Shown piece after piece: positions 47,834-56,773 of a stretch of 61,737 nt of DNA (positions are counted from its first letter, which is position 1; every line of letters begins with the position of its first letter). The translations under genes and the position numbers were made by a program. The stretch is taken from the NCBI RefSeq assembly GCF_000244755.1, contig NZ_AHOO02000003.1, positions 1 to 61,737 of the forward strand, read 5' to 3'. This stretch comes from Leptospira licerasiae serovar Varillal str. VAR 010 (GTDB lineage Bacteria > Spirochaetota > Leptospiria > Leptospirales > Leptospiraceae). The notes below the pieces were generated by a model. It did no database searches. It had not been told where the DNA came from and saw only the letters and a program-made list of their open reading frames with translations.

Positions 47834-48017
47834 CGGGAGTCTCCCGTATCATCGAACCTTTTTGAAACGTATAGAAAAATGCCCCGCCTGGACTTTATCC
47901 AGGGGGCAAGTGGCTCACATTCGGGCATTCCCGTTAATCCCTAAAAGGTAATATCATTACCCAATCCTGCAACTCCGTTTTTTGGAAATCGGGTTGCCGG
48001 AATCACTTTTCCGGCAA
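47834..48017 (+). ncRNA. candidate structured RNA or long leader with five consecutive hairpins
   Basis: Five inverted repeats follow each other: CGGGAG-T-CTCCCG (47834-47846), TGCCC-CG-CCTGG / CCAGG-GGGCA (47880-47908, 10 bp with a 2-base bulge), CGGG-CATT-CCCG (47922-47933), GGTAAT-ATC-ATTACC (47947-47961) and TTGCCGGAA / TTCCGGCAA (47994-48017, 9 bp). No open frame covers the stretch. It could be a small RNA or the 5' leader of the 48061 gene. It fits no riboswitch or housekeeping RNA I recognise, and the strand is assumed. Confidence 0.4.
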
Positions 48018-48060
48018 GTATAGACTAAGGCGGCTATCGGAACCGGACCGAACTTAAGAG

Positions 48061-48237
48061 ATGAAACTCCTTTTAATTATATTATTCGCATATTTAACGT
48101 ATCGTTTTTTACAAAGACTCATGTTTCCCCAGCGGAACGAAAATTCCGGTTTCAGAGTAGTATTTCCTGACAGAGAATATCCTTCTAGAGAAAAAGACAT
48201 TTCCGATAAGGGAAGAGTAGTAGAAAAGGGAGAATGA
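48061..48237 (+). CDS. 58-residue single-pass membrane protein
   Basis: A short gene: ATG at 48061, TGA ending at 48237. One N-terminal hydrophobic segment (LLLIILFAYLTYRFL) is followed by QRLMFPQ and a charged tail rich in Arg/Glu/Lys, a layout common in tiny inner-membrane proteins. Its stop overlaps the next ATG (ATGA at 48234-48237), strong evidence that it is translated. The function is unknown. Confidence 0.68.
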   Translation: MKLLLIILFAYLTYRFLQRLMFPQRNENSGFRVVFPDREYPSREKDISDKGRVVEKGE

Positions 48238-48746
48238 TCCAAGGAATGAATATCCGGTTTTCCTATTTTATAATCTTATTATACTCCTTCTTCTTTTTTT
48301 CCTGTTTGGGAATGAGCGGAGAGTTCGGCTGGGCGTTGGTGGATGAGACCAAACAAAGTTTGTTGGAGAAAAAATTCACCACCGTTCAAGAATTCACTCT
48401 TACAAGAGAAAAGCTGATCTTCCCTACAAACAAAACATTAGTATATCTTTACAAATTTTCCAGAGTCCCAAATCCGGAAGCTGAGATCTATGTAAGTCTC
48501 AGTAGATTCCAAGTCGGATTTAACGAGATAGAAGTTAGACGCAAAAGACCGGAACTTTCCAGCTCCAGCATTACCGGAAGTTTTCAAGAATTGATCGCAG
48601 GTAAGTATTTAATCAAAGTCTCATATGACGGAGAAGTGATCGATCAAGTTGAATTCAGAGTAATAGAACCGGAAGAAAGAGAGGAAAAAGAATCAGGAGT
48701 GGATGACGTGGAAAAATACACTAAGGCAAAAAAGATTCTGAACTGA
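48234..48746 (+). CDS. putative lipoprotein of unknown function
   Basis: 170 residues. N-terminal signal with a spirochaetal lipobox-like FFFFSCLG (Cys24). The mature part is probably a beta-sandwich (TVQEFTLTREKLIFP, AEIYVSLSRFQVGFNEIEVRR, GKYLIKVSYDGEVIDQVEFRVIE) with an acidic C-terminal tail. No family is recognised. It is coupled to the 58-residue membrane protein by an ATGA overlap, with AAGGGAG just upstream of the ATG. Confidence 0.7.
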   Translation: MIQGMNIRFSYFIILLYSFFFFSCLGMSGEFGWALVDETKQSLLEKKFTTVQEFTLTREKLIFPTNKTLVYLYKFSRVPNPEAEIYVSLSRFQVGFNEIEVRRKRPELSSSSITGSFQELIAGKYLIKVSYDGEVIDQVEFRVIEPEEREEKESGVDDVEKYTKAKKILN

Positions 48747-48775
48747 AAGATTAGAATGTCTTTTCAAAAATAGGA

Positions 48776-50716
48776 TTAATACGTATCGCCGGAAAGTGGA
48801 TCTCTTGGATAGGGATCTCTCTGCATTCCATCTTCTAATATCTTATTGATCCTTTCTATATTTTTCAAAGCCAAGTTGATCTCTGTCTGATTTCCGACTT
48901 TCAGGATCTCTTCGTTCATTCTTTTGGATTGACCATAATCCTTTTCGAACTCATACAATACGGATAATCTTTGCATCGCTCTCGGCCCTGGAGAGGCATC
49001 CAGCTTAGTGCGAATAATATCCATTTTTTCTTTGGATTCTTCCATCTCCAAACTTTTGAGCCTATATTGGGCCATGTCTTGGTCGTTTGTTCTTTCTAAG
49101 AGGCCTTTTTTTATCTGGAGTAATTCCTTTTTACCCAGGGAATATTTCTCCTCTTCCAATCTTAAATTTTCCCTAAGACGATCATATGCTTGGATGGATC
49201 TGATCAATTCTTCCTTTTCTTTAACAGGCTTTTTCTCGTATCTATATAGTTTAGAGATCCCTAAATAAGCCAAGACCTCCATACGGATCCTTTCTTGTGA
49301 ATCTGGAAAAGATAGATCGGAAGCCGTCGCTTTTTCCTGCTCCCTAATCTTAAGCCAATCTTCGTAATATTTTTTGCCCGATTCTAGATTACCAAGTTTG
49401 CTTTCGAAAAAATTCCCCAGTTCAAACGCATAGATCCCCTTTTTTTTCGGATCAGGTTCCGCTAAGTAATATTTTTCGTAAAACTCAGCGGCTAAAACAT
49501 ACTGTTTAAGTTCAGTATGCAAAGATGCGATCGCTCGATATACGTAGGCAATCTCCGCGGGAGTTTTATTTTCTTTTAAAGCGAGCGCCAGATATTTTAA
49601 GAAGAAGTCTAGAGACTTGGCTTTTTTTCCCGAGGCCTTTAGCTCTTCTGCCAATGCCAAAACTATCTGGGAATGTTCCGGGTCTAAACGAAATGCCAAC
49701 TCCAATAGTGCGGCATACGCAAAGAAGTCCGTATTTCTTTTATAATCGAATAGAACGAAGATCCCCTGCCCGCTCACAGAGGTTTTATTGACTACTTTTA
49801 GTCTTTCCTTGTTCTCGTTCTCCGAATCTTTTACGAATTTCGCCAAAGTAAAAACTGTGTCTGCGTCTTCTCTGGACTTTCTTTTGAAAAACGGATAATA
49901 GTTATTCTCGAAGGAATCCTTATAAGTATTTGCGGCTCTTTTTAGAGAATCATCCGCATTTTTTACATCTTGTTTTGCAAGAGTTATATCGTTTGCGGTA
50001 ACTTTGCGAGCGTTACTAGGAGGATTGGATTCGAAGATCAGATCTTTTTCCCTCGCGGAAGCAGCTTCTAAAAGATGGACCCTATCTTTTGCCTTCTCCA
50101 GATCTAAATTCGCTTTATCTAATTCTTTCTTGGCCTTTGCATGTTGTCTGGCCCTTTCCACTTCGTTCGTATCGTATAATTCCCTCAGCCTTTCTTCTTT
50201 GGAGAACGATTCTTCCGTATGGGAAAAATCCCTGTATCTGAGTGCGGCCAAGGCTTCTTCCAATGCTTTGAAGTTCTGCTTCTTCTTGGAATATTCTTGG
50301 CTGAGTAACCAATGTAATTCGAATAGGATGGGAGAATCACGGAGTTGTTGCCCCCCCGTGATCTTACCTAACATTTTCAGGATCAGTAAACGAAGAGTAT
50401 TGCGGTCCGTTTTTTCCGTAAAAATACGACCCAATCTTCTTTCTTCTTCCGTTCTTTTAGGATCTACGAATTGAGCGTAGTACGGATCTAAAACCTGACG
50501 GATGGATGTAATCGGATCGGAAGCAGTGTCGGAAGAATTAAGTAAGTTCTCCTTTAATGTCCGGAGAGTAGCTGGAGGGATTACCTCATGAGGAAGTTTA
50601 TAAATACCTGCAGGATCTAATCTTTGGTCCTGCTCATCCGCCTCGGTTCGGACGTTTACCCCTAACCCAAAGACGATCAGGAGTAATACGCCCAGTATCA
50701 GGCGGGTTTGTTTCAT
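48776..50716 (-). CDS. exported TPR-repeat protein
   Basis: 646 residues with an N-terminal signal or anchor ([16 protein letters not shown]). The middle (about 195-265) is a charged coiled coil ([18 protein letters not shown]). TPR-like helix pairs follow: [33 protein letters not shown] (paraphrased region), then [28 protein letters not shown] and [17 protein letters not shown]. It is likely a periplasmic scaffold. Its start overlaps the cheW stop by ATGA, which hints at a chemotaxis or motility link. Confidence 0.75.
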   Translation of the reverse strand: MKQTRLILGVLLLIVFGLGVNVRTEADEQDQRLDPAGIYKLPHEVIPPATLRTLKENLLNSSDTASDPITSIRQVLDPYYAQFVDPKRTEEERRLGRIFTEKTDRNTLRLLILKMLGKITGGQQLRDSPILFELHWLLSQEYSKKKQNFKALEEALAALRYRDFSHTEESFSKEERLRELYDTNEVERARQHAKAKKELDKANLDLEKAKDRVHLLEAASAREKDLIFESNPPSNARKVTANDITLAKQDVKNADDSLKRAANTYKDSFENNYYPFFKRKSREDADTVFTLAKFVKDSENENKERLKVVNKTSVSGQGIFVLFDYKRNTDFFAYAALLELAFRLDPEHSQIVLALAEELKASGKKAKSLDFFLKYLALALKENKTPAEIAYVYRAIASLHTELKQYVLAAEFYEKYYLAEPDPKKKGIYAFELGNFFESKLGNLESGKKYYEDWLKIREQEKATASDLSFPDSQERIRMEVLAYLGISKLYRYEKKPVKEKEELIRSIQAYDRLRENLRLEEEKYSLGKKELLQIKKGLLERTNDQDMAQYRLKSLEMEESKEKMDIIRTKLDASPGPRAMQRLSVLYEFEKDYGQSKRMNEEILKVGNQTEINLALKNIERINKILEDGMQRDPYPRDPLSGDTY

Positions 50717-51177
50717 TTCGCTCCGGCACCCAACTCCGCTAATTCTTCCGATCCAAGGATTTTTTCGATATCGATCAGGATGATGAATCTATCGTCCTTT
50801 TTACCGACCCCGGTGATATAACGGGAGGAAATTCCTTTGATAGAAGGAGGAGGAGGATTTATCGTTTCAGGCGGAAAGAGCGCTACGTTAGCTACCTTGT
50901 CTACTATGATACCGACGGATTCTCCGCCGATCTTTACCACGATTGCACGGTCATAACCCTGCTCGTGAGAATGGGGAATATTGAGTTTCACACCTAGGTC
51001 CACCATCTTCACTACTTTGCCGCGGATATCCATGATACCTGCGAAGTAGTTTTTGGATCTGGGAACCTTAACCAGGTTATGGATCTTGATGATTTCATCC
51101 ACAAGAACGATTGGAAGAGCGTATTCTTCCTCTCCCAAGCTAAATAGAATGTACTGGTGTTCGATTTCGGCGGACAT
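50713..51177 (-). CDS. cheW: chemotaxis coupling protein CheW
   Basis: Cytoplasmic adaptor joining chemoreceptors to CheA. 154 residues spanning a single CheW domain: [22 protein letters not shown] (paraphrased start), [24 protein letters not shown], and [19 protein letters not shown]. No CheA or receptor gene is nearby. The upstream neighbour starts at 51918 on the same strand with a 9-base gap; the downstream TPR gene overlaps by 4 bases. Confidence 0.93.
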   Translation of the reverse strand: MSAEIEHQYILFSLGEEEYALPIVLVDEIIKIHNLVKVPRSKNYFAGIMDIRGKVVKMVDLGVKLNIPHSHEQGYDRAIVVKIGGESVGIIVDKVANVALFPPETINPPPPSIKGISSRYITGVGKKDDRFIILIDIEKILGSEELAELGAGAK

Positions 51178-51186
51178 TCCCCCTCC

Positions 51187-51918
51187 TTAGAAACGGGTGA
51201 ATCCGTAGTAATAAAAATACGATCCGGAACCTAGAAAGATTACAACTTTCGAGAAAAGCGGATCGCGTTTCCTCAGTATCCAGTCCAATCCGCCAAAAAG
51301 CAAACCGAAAACGCCGAGCGAAAATCCGAGTAAATAAAAATCCATGTATGCATACCAGATCCCCAACGCAGATATAAGACCTAAGGAATAGTCCTGCAGA
51401 TCTCCCCATATCCTTCTCTTGATCCTGGTCCATAAGGGCTCTTTTTTCTCCCTTTGGAAAAATCTTTTCCAGGACCTTGGGTTCCGATCTATTCCGAAAA
51501 TATGATCGTACTTGGTGGAAACTTCCCAAGGTTTAGGAGTTCTTCTCTCCGGTCCTCCAAGAGGTTCGGGAGAAACTCCGTATGCCCCTCCCAAAATCTG
51601 TAGGGCATCCTTGTCAGGAAGAGAAGATAATAAGTCTCTAAAAGGTGCAAATCTGGAATAAAGAGGATAGGATCTGCCGGTGGTTAGATCGGTCTCCTTT
51701 TGGATGGATCCATCTCGGATAGTGGAAACATAAATACGGCCATTCTCCCCTGCCGCTTCCAAAGTGAGCCTGATCTTACGATCGTGAAAATGAAAGTCGG
51801 CTTGGAGAATATCTCCATCCGGAGTTTTAGCTTGGTAGGATTTCGTATATCCTTTAGCTGGAGGAAACTCAGGTTTCCACCAACGTCTTAATAAAGAATA
51901 GTCCTGAAAGGAGGCCAT
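51187..51918 (-). CDS. membrane protein of unknown function in the cheW unit
   Basis: 243 residues. The N-terminal 140 residues look soluble with beta strands ([26 protein letters not shown]). The C-terminal third has two or three hydrophobic segments ([51 protein letters not shown]). No family is recognised. It is first in a minus-strand unit with cheW and the TPR protein, so an envelope-linked role in chemotaxis is possible. Confidence 0.7.
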   Translation of the reverse strand: MASFQDYSLLRRWWKPEFPPAKGYTKSYQAKTPDGDILQADFHFHDRKIRLTLEAAGENGRIYVSTIRDGSIQKETDLTTGRSYPLYSRFAPFRDLLSSLPDKDALQILGGAYGVSPEPLGGPERRTPKPWEVSTKYDHIFGIDRNPRSWKRFFQREKKEPLWTRIKRRIWGDLQDYSLGLISALGIWYAYMDFYLLGFSLGVFGLLFGGLDWILRKRDPLFSKVVIFLGSGSYFYYYGFTRF

Positions 51919-51980
51919 ACAGCAACATGATCGGCCATTTTCTAATTTTGCTTTAGGCTTTGATAGTTGCTAATTCCGAG

Positions 51981-51996
51981 TCGGGAGAGATCCCGA
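51981..51996. promoter_or_regulatory. inverted repeat upstream of the cheW unit
   Basis: TCGGGA-GAGA-TCCCGA, a perfect 6-bp dyad between the terminator at 52011-52047 and the start of the 51918 gene. It is a possible operator for the cheW unit. Confidence 0.35.
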
Positions 51997-52010
51997 TCGA
52001 GGGGTGGGCG

Positions 52011-52047
52011 AAAAAGACCGGGTCTTCGATTCGATTTCCCGGTCTTT
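52011..52047 (-). terminator. rho-independent terminator after the COX24-type gene
   Basis: AAAGACCGGG (52013-52022) pairs perfectly with CCCGGTCTTT (52038-52047) over a 15-base loop. Read on the minus strand it ends in five Ts (A run from 52011). Confidence 0.82.
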
Positions 52048-52066
52048 CAGATATCAAAATGGTATC

Positions 52067-52162
52067 TTATTTGCCTTTCTTCTTATGACGATTCTGTCTT
52101 CTTTTTTTCTTCCTCTTATGAGTCGCGATCTTTCTTCGCTTTCTTTTTTTACCGGAAGGCAT
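52067..52162 (-). CDS. 31-residue basic protein, AURKAIP1/COX24-domain type
   Basis: A very short gene: ATG at 52162, TAA ending at 52067. The product begins MPSGKKRKRRKIATHKRKK and is almost entirely Lys/Arg/His, matching the tiny COX24/AURKAIP1-domain proteins annotated in spirochaetes and Bacteroidetes. It is thought to be a ribosome-associated protein, by similarity to mitoribosomal AURKAIP1. AGGAG lies 7 bases before the ATG, and a terminator follows. It sits 37 bases behind the guanylyltransferase gene. Confidence 0.8.
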   Translation of the reverse strand: MPSGKKRKRRKIATHKRKKKRRQNRHKKKGK

Positions 52163-52199
52163 TCGGTTCTCCTGATTCTGTTCCTAACCTGCCAGGAAA

Positions 52200-53261
52200 T
52201 TATTCGGTATACTTTTGTAAACCTTTATTTTTACGGATCTCGGCTACCATATTCTTGATATCACCTATCCCTTCTTTGGAAGCGATGAAAAGAACGTCTT
52301 CCTCTTCGACCACTACGATGTCTTGCACTCCTAGTAGTGCTGTGAATTCTTTCCTAGTCTGAGTGACGTTGTTTCCTGATTTATAAAATAGAATTTCTTT
52401 ACCGATATGACGATTGCCCTGATTATCTCCAGGCAATACTCTTTCTAGAGAAAGCCAAGAGCCGACATCGTCCCAAGAAAAACTTGCCTCTACCATTCTT
52501 ATACGAGCGCTCTTTTCCATGATCGCAATATCGACCGGCTCGGAAGGTAGAAGTTTGAATGCTTCTCCCAGATCGCCCATCTTCTTAAATGGAAATCTAT
52601 CTTTAAGAGGTTTTAAGATCTTAGGAGAATGTTTTTCGAATTCGTCCAGGATCAGACTCGTTTTCCAAAGAAAGATACCCGGATTCCAATAGAAGTTTGA
52701 TTTTTTAATATACTTGATCGCAGTTTTTACGTCCGGCTTTTCGAAGAATGATTTTACTTCGAATCCGTGTTTGGTCGGTTTTCCTGCGGAAATATAACCG
52801 TAACCTACTTCCGGACGATTCGGTTTGATACCTAGTAGAACTAAATGTTCATCCGCTTCTTTCAAAGCTTTTTGGATACTCTTAGCAAATTCTTTTTCGG
52901 AGTTCACCCAAGCATCTGCGGACAGTACGACCTGGACCGGATCTCCGAACTTCTCCTGAAAGTATAAAGAAGCGAGAGCTATGATTGGTGCGGTGTTTTT
53001 TCCTTCGGGTTCTATGATAAAATTATTCTCTGGGAAACTTCTTTCCTGAGCTAGGATCGCTTTTTTTAAAGTAGCGTTTGTTCCGATAAAAACCCTGTCA
53101 GGACTTGTGATCGTATAAGCCCGATTCAATGTCTCTTTTAAAAGAGTATTTTTAGAATATACTTTCTGGAGTTGTTTAGGAGTGGAAACTCTGGATCTTG
53201 GCCAGAATCTTTCTCCTTTTCCCCCCGCCATAATGAGTACTACGGGTTTGTCTTGTGTCAT
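52200..53261 (-). CDS. mannose-1-phosphate guanylyltransferase
   Basis: Makes GDP-mannose from mannose 1-phosphate and GTP for surface polysaccharide. 353 residues: the nucleotide-binding signature [15 protein letters not shown] (about 10-24) with STPKQL after it, [14 protein letters not shown] (about 83-96), SADAWV with the metal-binding Asp (about 114-119), and FFEKPD followed by NPGIFLW. It lacks the C-terminal isomerase domain of bifunctional ManC. The SPFH-like gene ends directly before it. Confidence 0.9.
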   Translation of the reverse strand: MTQDKPVVLIMAGGKGERFWPRSRVSTPKQLQKVYSKNTLLKETLNRAYTITSPDRVFIGTNATLKKAILAQERSFPENNFIIEPEGKNTAPIIALASLYFQEKFGDPVQVVLSADAWVNSEKEFAKSIQKALKEADEHLVLLGIKPNRPEVGYGYISAGKPTKHGFEVKSFFEKPDVKTAIKYIKKSNFYWNPGIFLWKTSLILDEFEKHSPKILKPLKDRFPFKKMGDLGEAFKLLPSEPVDIAIMEKSARIRMVEASFSWDDVGSWLSLERVLPGDNQGNRHIGKEILFYKSGNNVTQTRKEFTALLGVQDIVVVEEEDVLFIASKEGIGDIKNMVAEIRKNKGLQKYTE

Positions 53262-54137
53262 TTATTCCACCTCTTTGGGTTTGGGGGCGGACTTTTTCTT
53301 ACTCAAAGATTTAGGATCTCCAAAAACGTTATCGGAAGGAAGAAGTAGGACATCTACATTCTCCCCGATATTATCGTATAGAAGGAACTCTTTCATATCC
53401 GGATTCTTCTTTAAGAAATCCTTATATTGTTCCCATTTCTTTTTGGAAACTGCAAGTTTTGCTTCTTCTTGTATAGAGTAAAATTCCGCCTTTTTTAAGG
53501 CTTCTATTCTTTCTAACTTTTTAGCCAAAATATAGTTAGGATTACGGAATATATTCGCGATGAGTATCGGGTCCGGAATATCCAGACTGATGATGCGAAC
53601 CGATTCTATCTTAAGCCAAGGAACTTCGCTTGCGAGGATCCTCACGATATCGTTCCTTAGAAAAGAAGAGATAGAATCTTTGTTTAAGTTTATATTTTTC
53701 TCATCCTCTATCCCTGCCCTGAGTTTGGACTGAAAGATATTGGAAAGATATTTTGCTCTACCTTGGTCCGTCTTTCCTCCGGAGAGAAAAAACTTTTTGG
53801 ATCCTTCTTCCTCTAAGTGGAATGATAGATCTAATTTTGCTGTGATCTTACCTTCCTCCGATTTTTCCGAAAATAATCCGGAAGAAAGATCATGGTGGAT
53901 AGTAAGCTCTAAAGCTAAAGAGTTTAAGGATTCTTTTCGAACGGACTTTTCCCAGAACTGGAACACGCTTGGCTCATAGGCAAAACCTGGACCACGAACA
54001 AAGGAAACTAACTTGGAATCTTGTTCCCAGACAAGCAAGGCCTCTCCTTCTTTTATAAAATAAAGCGGATAGGATACCAGTAGGACCCCCGCTACTATAA
54101 ATAGAATGAAAAGTGCCCGGCCTATCTTTCGGAACAT
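53262..54137 (-). CDS. SPFH/Band-7-like membrane protein (divergent)
   Basis: 291 residues: one N-terminal membrane segment (ALFILFIVAGVLLVSYPLYF), then a domain that opens like SPFH proteins (IKEGEALLVWEQDSKLVSFVRGPGFAYE), with ITAKLDLSFHLEE, SFLRNDIVRILASE and a helical C-terminal region (ALKKAEFYSIQEEAKLAVSKK). The charged tail is Lys/Pro-rich. The family assignment is moderate. It lies between hfq and the guanylyltransferase gene with no gaps. Confidence 0.68.
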   Translation of the reverse strand: MFRKIGRALFILFIVAGVLLVSYPLYFIKEGEALLVWEQDSKLVSFVRGPGFAYEPSVFQFWEKSVRKESLNSLALELTIHHDLSSGLFSEKSEEGKITAKLDLSFHLEEEGSKKFFLSGGKTDQGRAKYLSNIFQSKLRAGIEDEKNINLNKDSISSFLRNDIVRILASEVPWLKIESVRIISLDIPDPILIANIFRNPNYILAKKLERIEALKKAEFYSIQEEAKLAVSKKKWEQYKDFLKKNPDMKEFLLYDNIGENVDVLLLPSDNVFGDPKSLSKKKSAPKPKEVE

Positions 54138-54389
54138 TTAGGCGGAAGGAGCTTCTTTAGCGGCTTCTTCTGTATAAAGTTTGATTACTTTAGAAGGAAT
54201 GATCGTCGAGATCGCGTGTTTGTACACCAAACTCTGCTTATTTTCCTGCTCAAGGACTATAGTGAAATTATCAAAACTTACCACTTTCCCTTTTAGAGGA
54301 ACTCCGTTTAGAAGATAGATGGTCAATTCTAGTTTTTCTTTTCTAGCCGTGTTGAGCAGTTGGTCCTGTATATTATTTTTAGCAGACAT
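54138..54389 (-). CDS. hfq: RNA chaperone Hfq
   Basis: Sm-like hexameric protein that pairs small RNAs with mRNAs. 83 residues: N-terminal [24 protein letters not shown], Sm1 segment [19 protein letters not shown] and Sm2 segment [14 protein letters not shown] with the conserved YKHA. The order miaA-hfq on one strand is the classic bacterial arrangement; here 6 bases separate them. Confidence 0.95.
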   Translation of the reverse strand: MSAKNNIQDQLLNTARKEKLELTIYLLNGVPLKGKVVSFDNFTIVLEQENKQSLVYKHAISTIIPSKVIKLYTEEAAKEAPSA

Positions 54390-54395
54390 AGATTT

Positions 54396-55298
54396 TTATC
54401 CGTTTATTTTTTTTATCTTTTCGTACGCTTCTTTCGGATGGATCGGTTCCAATAACTTTTGTTTTCGGAACCAAGTAATCTGACGTTTGGCGTAGTTCCT
54501 ATGGGACTGGCTTAAATTCCCAAAGAATGTCTCAAGATTGGACGTTCCTTTAATATTTTCAAGCGCGAAATTATAACCTAAGGACTGAAGACCAGGACAA
54601 TCTTCCCCGTATTTATCTGCGACCATTTTCGCTTCTTCCGCCATTCCGGATTCTATCATTTTTTTGGCCCTGGAATCGATCCTTTCGTACAATTCTTTTC
54701 GATCCAGATCTAAGAAGAAGGCCCCAAGTATATTCAAATTTTTGGAAATTAGGGCGCCCTTCCCCTCTTCCACTTTTAGTTCGGACCATAGAGTTCCCAT
54801 CCAATTCACTTCCAAGGCTCTTCCGTATCTGTAGTTGTCGTTCGGAAAGATTTTTTGGAGAGATTTTGGATCCAACTTTTGGAGCTCTTGGATCCGTTCT
54901 TCCATGCTCAAGGACTCCACTTTCAGTTTTATTTCTTCGCTGATTTTTGGGACAGGAAACATTCCATACAAAAAAGCATTCAAATAGAAGCCGGTCCCCG
55001 CAGTTAAAACAGGTATTTTACCTCTGGAAAGTATATCATCCAAAGCTTCTTCTGCCATTGTCACAAATTTTGCAGCGTCTATGGACTGAGAGGGAGAAAG
55101 AAATGAAACAAGATGGTGGGGAATTTTTTCGCAGTCTTCCTGACTTGGGGCTGCGGTTCCGATACTTAGCTCTTTATAGATCTGTCTGGAATCGAAGGAA
55201 ATAATTTCAAAACGAGAAGGGTCCAGTTCTCTCACCAGAGCCGTTTTTCCGGCCCCGGTGGGAGCGGTGATGATCAGAATGGAACGAAAAGGGGGAAT
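54396..55298 (-). CDS. miaA: tRNA dimethylallyltransferase MiaA, non-canonical start
   Basis: Transfers a dimethylallyl group to A37 of tRNAs reading UNN codons. The P-loop [12 protein letters not shown] is coded at about 55235-55268, followed by [39 protein letters not shown] and RQITWFRKQ, all typical. The first ATG/GTG/TTG in frame is GTG at 55235, which would cut off the P-loop. Upstream there are only ATT (55280, 55298), ATA or CTG codons. I place the start at ATT 55298, which overlaps the TAA of the preceding gene and has AGGAGG 4 bases before it. ATT at 55280 is an alternative. Confidence 0.85.
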   Translation of the reverse strand: MPPFRSILIITAPTGAGKTALVRELDPSRFEIISFDSRQIYKELSIGTAAPSQEDCEKIPHHLVSFLSPSQSIDAAKFVTMAEEALDDILSRGKIPVLTAGTGFYLNAFLYGMFPVPKISEEIKLKVESLSMEERIQELQKLDPKSLQKIFPNDNYRYGRALEVNWMGTLWSELKVEEGKGALISKNLNILGAFFLDLDRKELYERIDSRAKKMIESGMAEEAKMVADKYGEDCPGLQSLGYNFALENIKGTSNLETFFGNLSQSHRNYAKRQITWFRKQKLLEPIHPKEAYEKIKKING

Positions 55299-55729
55299 TA
55301 TTCCTCCTCCTCTTCCTCGTCTTCTTCCTCTTCAAGAGGTTCTTCCACAATACCTTCTTCTTCTTCGAAGCCTACTTCTGCATCGTAGTCGAGGTTTTCT
55401 TCTGGAAACTCTTCTTCTTCCACTCTAGGACGGACCCTGGATTTGGAAGGAGGACGTTTACTTTGATCGGCTCCGCATTTAGGGCAGATTTTTACTTCTT
55501 TGTTTAGATCGTAGAATTTGGTTCCACAAGTATGACAGGTGAATTTTTTGCCCAGAGGATTGAGGGAAGATTTAGATGCAGAAGACTTTTTAGTCCCTGC
55601 AGGTTTGCTTGTGCTAGCAACTTCCTTCTTTTTTGCCGGAGGAGTTTTTTTCTTAGGAGCGCTTTTTTTCACCGGAGGTTTGGACTTCGGTGCAGCTTTT
55701 TTCTTCGCCGTTTTCTTAGCTGTTGCCAT
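55298..55729 (-). CDS. FYDLN-acid domain protein (TIGR02300 type)
   Basis: 143 residues from ATG at 55729 ([10 protein letters not shown]). The N-terminal half is a Lys/Ala/Pro-rich basic tail. A zinc-ribbon-like centre with [14 protein letters not shown] and CPKCG follows, the signature of the FYDLN-acid family, and then a long acidic C-terminus almost wholly Glu/Asp. The function is unknown; the charge split suggests nucleic-acid or protein interactions. The stop overlaps the proposed miaA start. Confidence 0.85.
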   Translation of the reverse strand: MATAKKTAKKKAAPKSKPPVKKSAPKKKTPPAKKKEVASTSKPAGTKKSSASKSSLNPLGKKFTCHTCGTKFYDLNKEVKICPKCGADQSKRPPSKSRVRPRVEEEEFPEENLDYDAEVGFEEEEGIVEEPLEEEEDEEEEEE

Positions 55730-55843
55730 CGGAATTGACCATGCTGGAAGACACTTATTCCGATTCAAGCAGAAAAAGCACTCAGAAATCTAGTTTCCGC
55801 GAACTTGTACTTTTTAAGAATTGGATTCGAAATACGAGGCTTT

Positions 55844-56596
55844 ATGGTCCATCTGAGCGTAAATGTAAACAAAATTGCTACTTTGAGAAACTCCAGAGGC
55901 GGAAATCATCCGGACCTGATCCATCTGTCTAAATTGATCTTGGATTCCGGCGCTCACGGAATTACGGTCCATCCCAGAGAAGACGAAAGGCATATAAAGA
56001 AGAAGGATGTATTCGATCTGAGGGAGTTCCTTGCTCTCTACAATGCGGATAAAAAGAAAAAGATAGAATATAACATAGAAGGAGAACCTTCTCCCCGGTT
56101 TTTAGATCTTGTTCTGGAAGCAAAGCCGGACCAGGCAACGTTAGTCCCGGTTACCCCGGGTGAGATCACTTCGGACCATGGTTTTGATCTGAAGAAGGAT
56201 TCCTCGGAATTAAAAACTTATATCAAAAAGATCCAAAATGCTGGAATTCGCGTTTCTATCTTCATGGAAACGGATTTAGAGAATCTTAAATTAGTAAAAG
56301 ATACAGGTGCTGACCGTGTAGAATTTTACACAGGCCCGTATGCACACGCTTTCGATCATTCTCCGGAAGAAGGGAAATTAATCTTCGGATCTTTTAGAAA
56401 AGCCGCAGAGTTCCTACAAACTCAGAAAATTGGGATCAATGCGGGACATGACCTCGACCATTTCAATCTTCCGTTATTCTCCGGGCTCCCAGGCTTGGAA
56501 GAAGTGTCCATAGGCCATAGACTCATGTCCTATGCGCTTGAAATTGGGTTAGAAGCCGCAGTGAAGGAATATTTGAAGGCACTGACACAGAGGTAG
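55844..56596 (+). CDS. pdxJ: pyridoxine 5'-phosphate synthase
   Basis: Last ring-forming step of DXP-dependent vitamin B6 synthesis. 250 residues from ATG at 55844 ([19 protein letters not shown]); the frame extends to 55805 but that part is unlike the family. Typical motifs: [54 protein letters not shown] and [13 protein letters not shown]. It is divergent from the FYDLN gene, and a repeat element follows. Confidence 0.95.
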   Translation: MVHLSVNVNKIATLRNSRGGNHPDLIHLSKLILDSGAHGITVHPREDERHIKKKDVFDLREFLALYNADKKKKIEYNIEGEPSPRFLDLVLEAKPDQATLVPVTPGEITSDHGFDLKKDSSELKTYIKKIQNAGIRVSIFMETDLENLKLVKDTGADRVEFYTGPYAHAFDHSPEEGKLIFGSFRKAAEFLQTQKIGINAGHDLDHFNLPLFSGLPGLEEVSIGHRLMSYALEIGLEAAVKEYLKALTQR

Positions 56597-56770
56597 GAGA
56601 GGCGCAAAGAATTTCTCACGTAGAGTCGCCAAGCCGCAGAGATTGTAGAGCAGAGATAACCGAATGTAGGAACTCCAACAAAGAGCTACCTTAACAATTT
56701 TTCTCTCAGAACTCTATGAAACCTAAACCCTCTCGGCGTCTTAGCGCCTCTGCGTGCCAATAAAACTGCG
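56590..56770. repeat. dispersed palindromic intergenic element, copy D
   Basis: Left arm with CACAGAGG, CACGTAGAGTCGC and GCCGCAGAG; core TGTAGGAACTCCAACA (56665-56680); right arm with CGGCGTCTTAGCGCCTCTGCGTG. It overlaps the last bases of pdxJ and fills the gap to the convergent lipoprotein gene. Confidence 0.75.
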
Positions 56771-56773
56771 ACC

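Noticed and set aside
47880..48017. tRNA, SRP RNA, 6S RNA or a known riboswitch
   Set aside because: No cloverleaf, no conserved SRP loop sequence, no known aptamer consensus; left as an unassigned structured region.
48054..48242. 62-codon minus-strand frame
   Set aside because: Antisense to the 58-residue membrane protein, which has a sensible hydrophobic segment and a coupled downstream gene.
55235..55235. GTG at 55235 as the miaA start
   Set aside because: It would remove the ATP/isopentenyl-diphosphate P-loop, which is plainly encoded upstream in the same frame.
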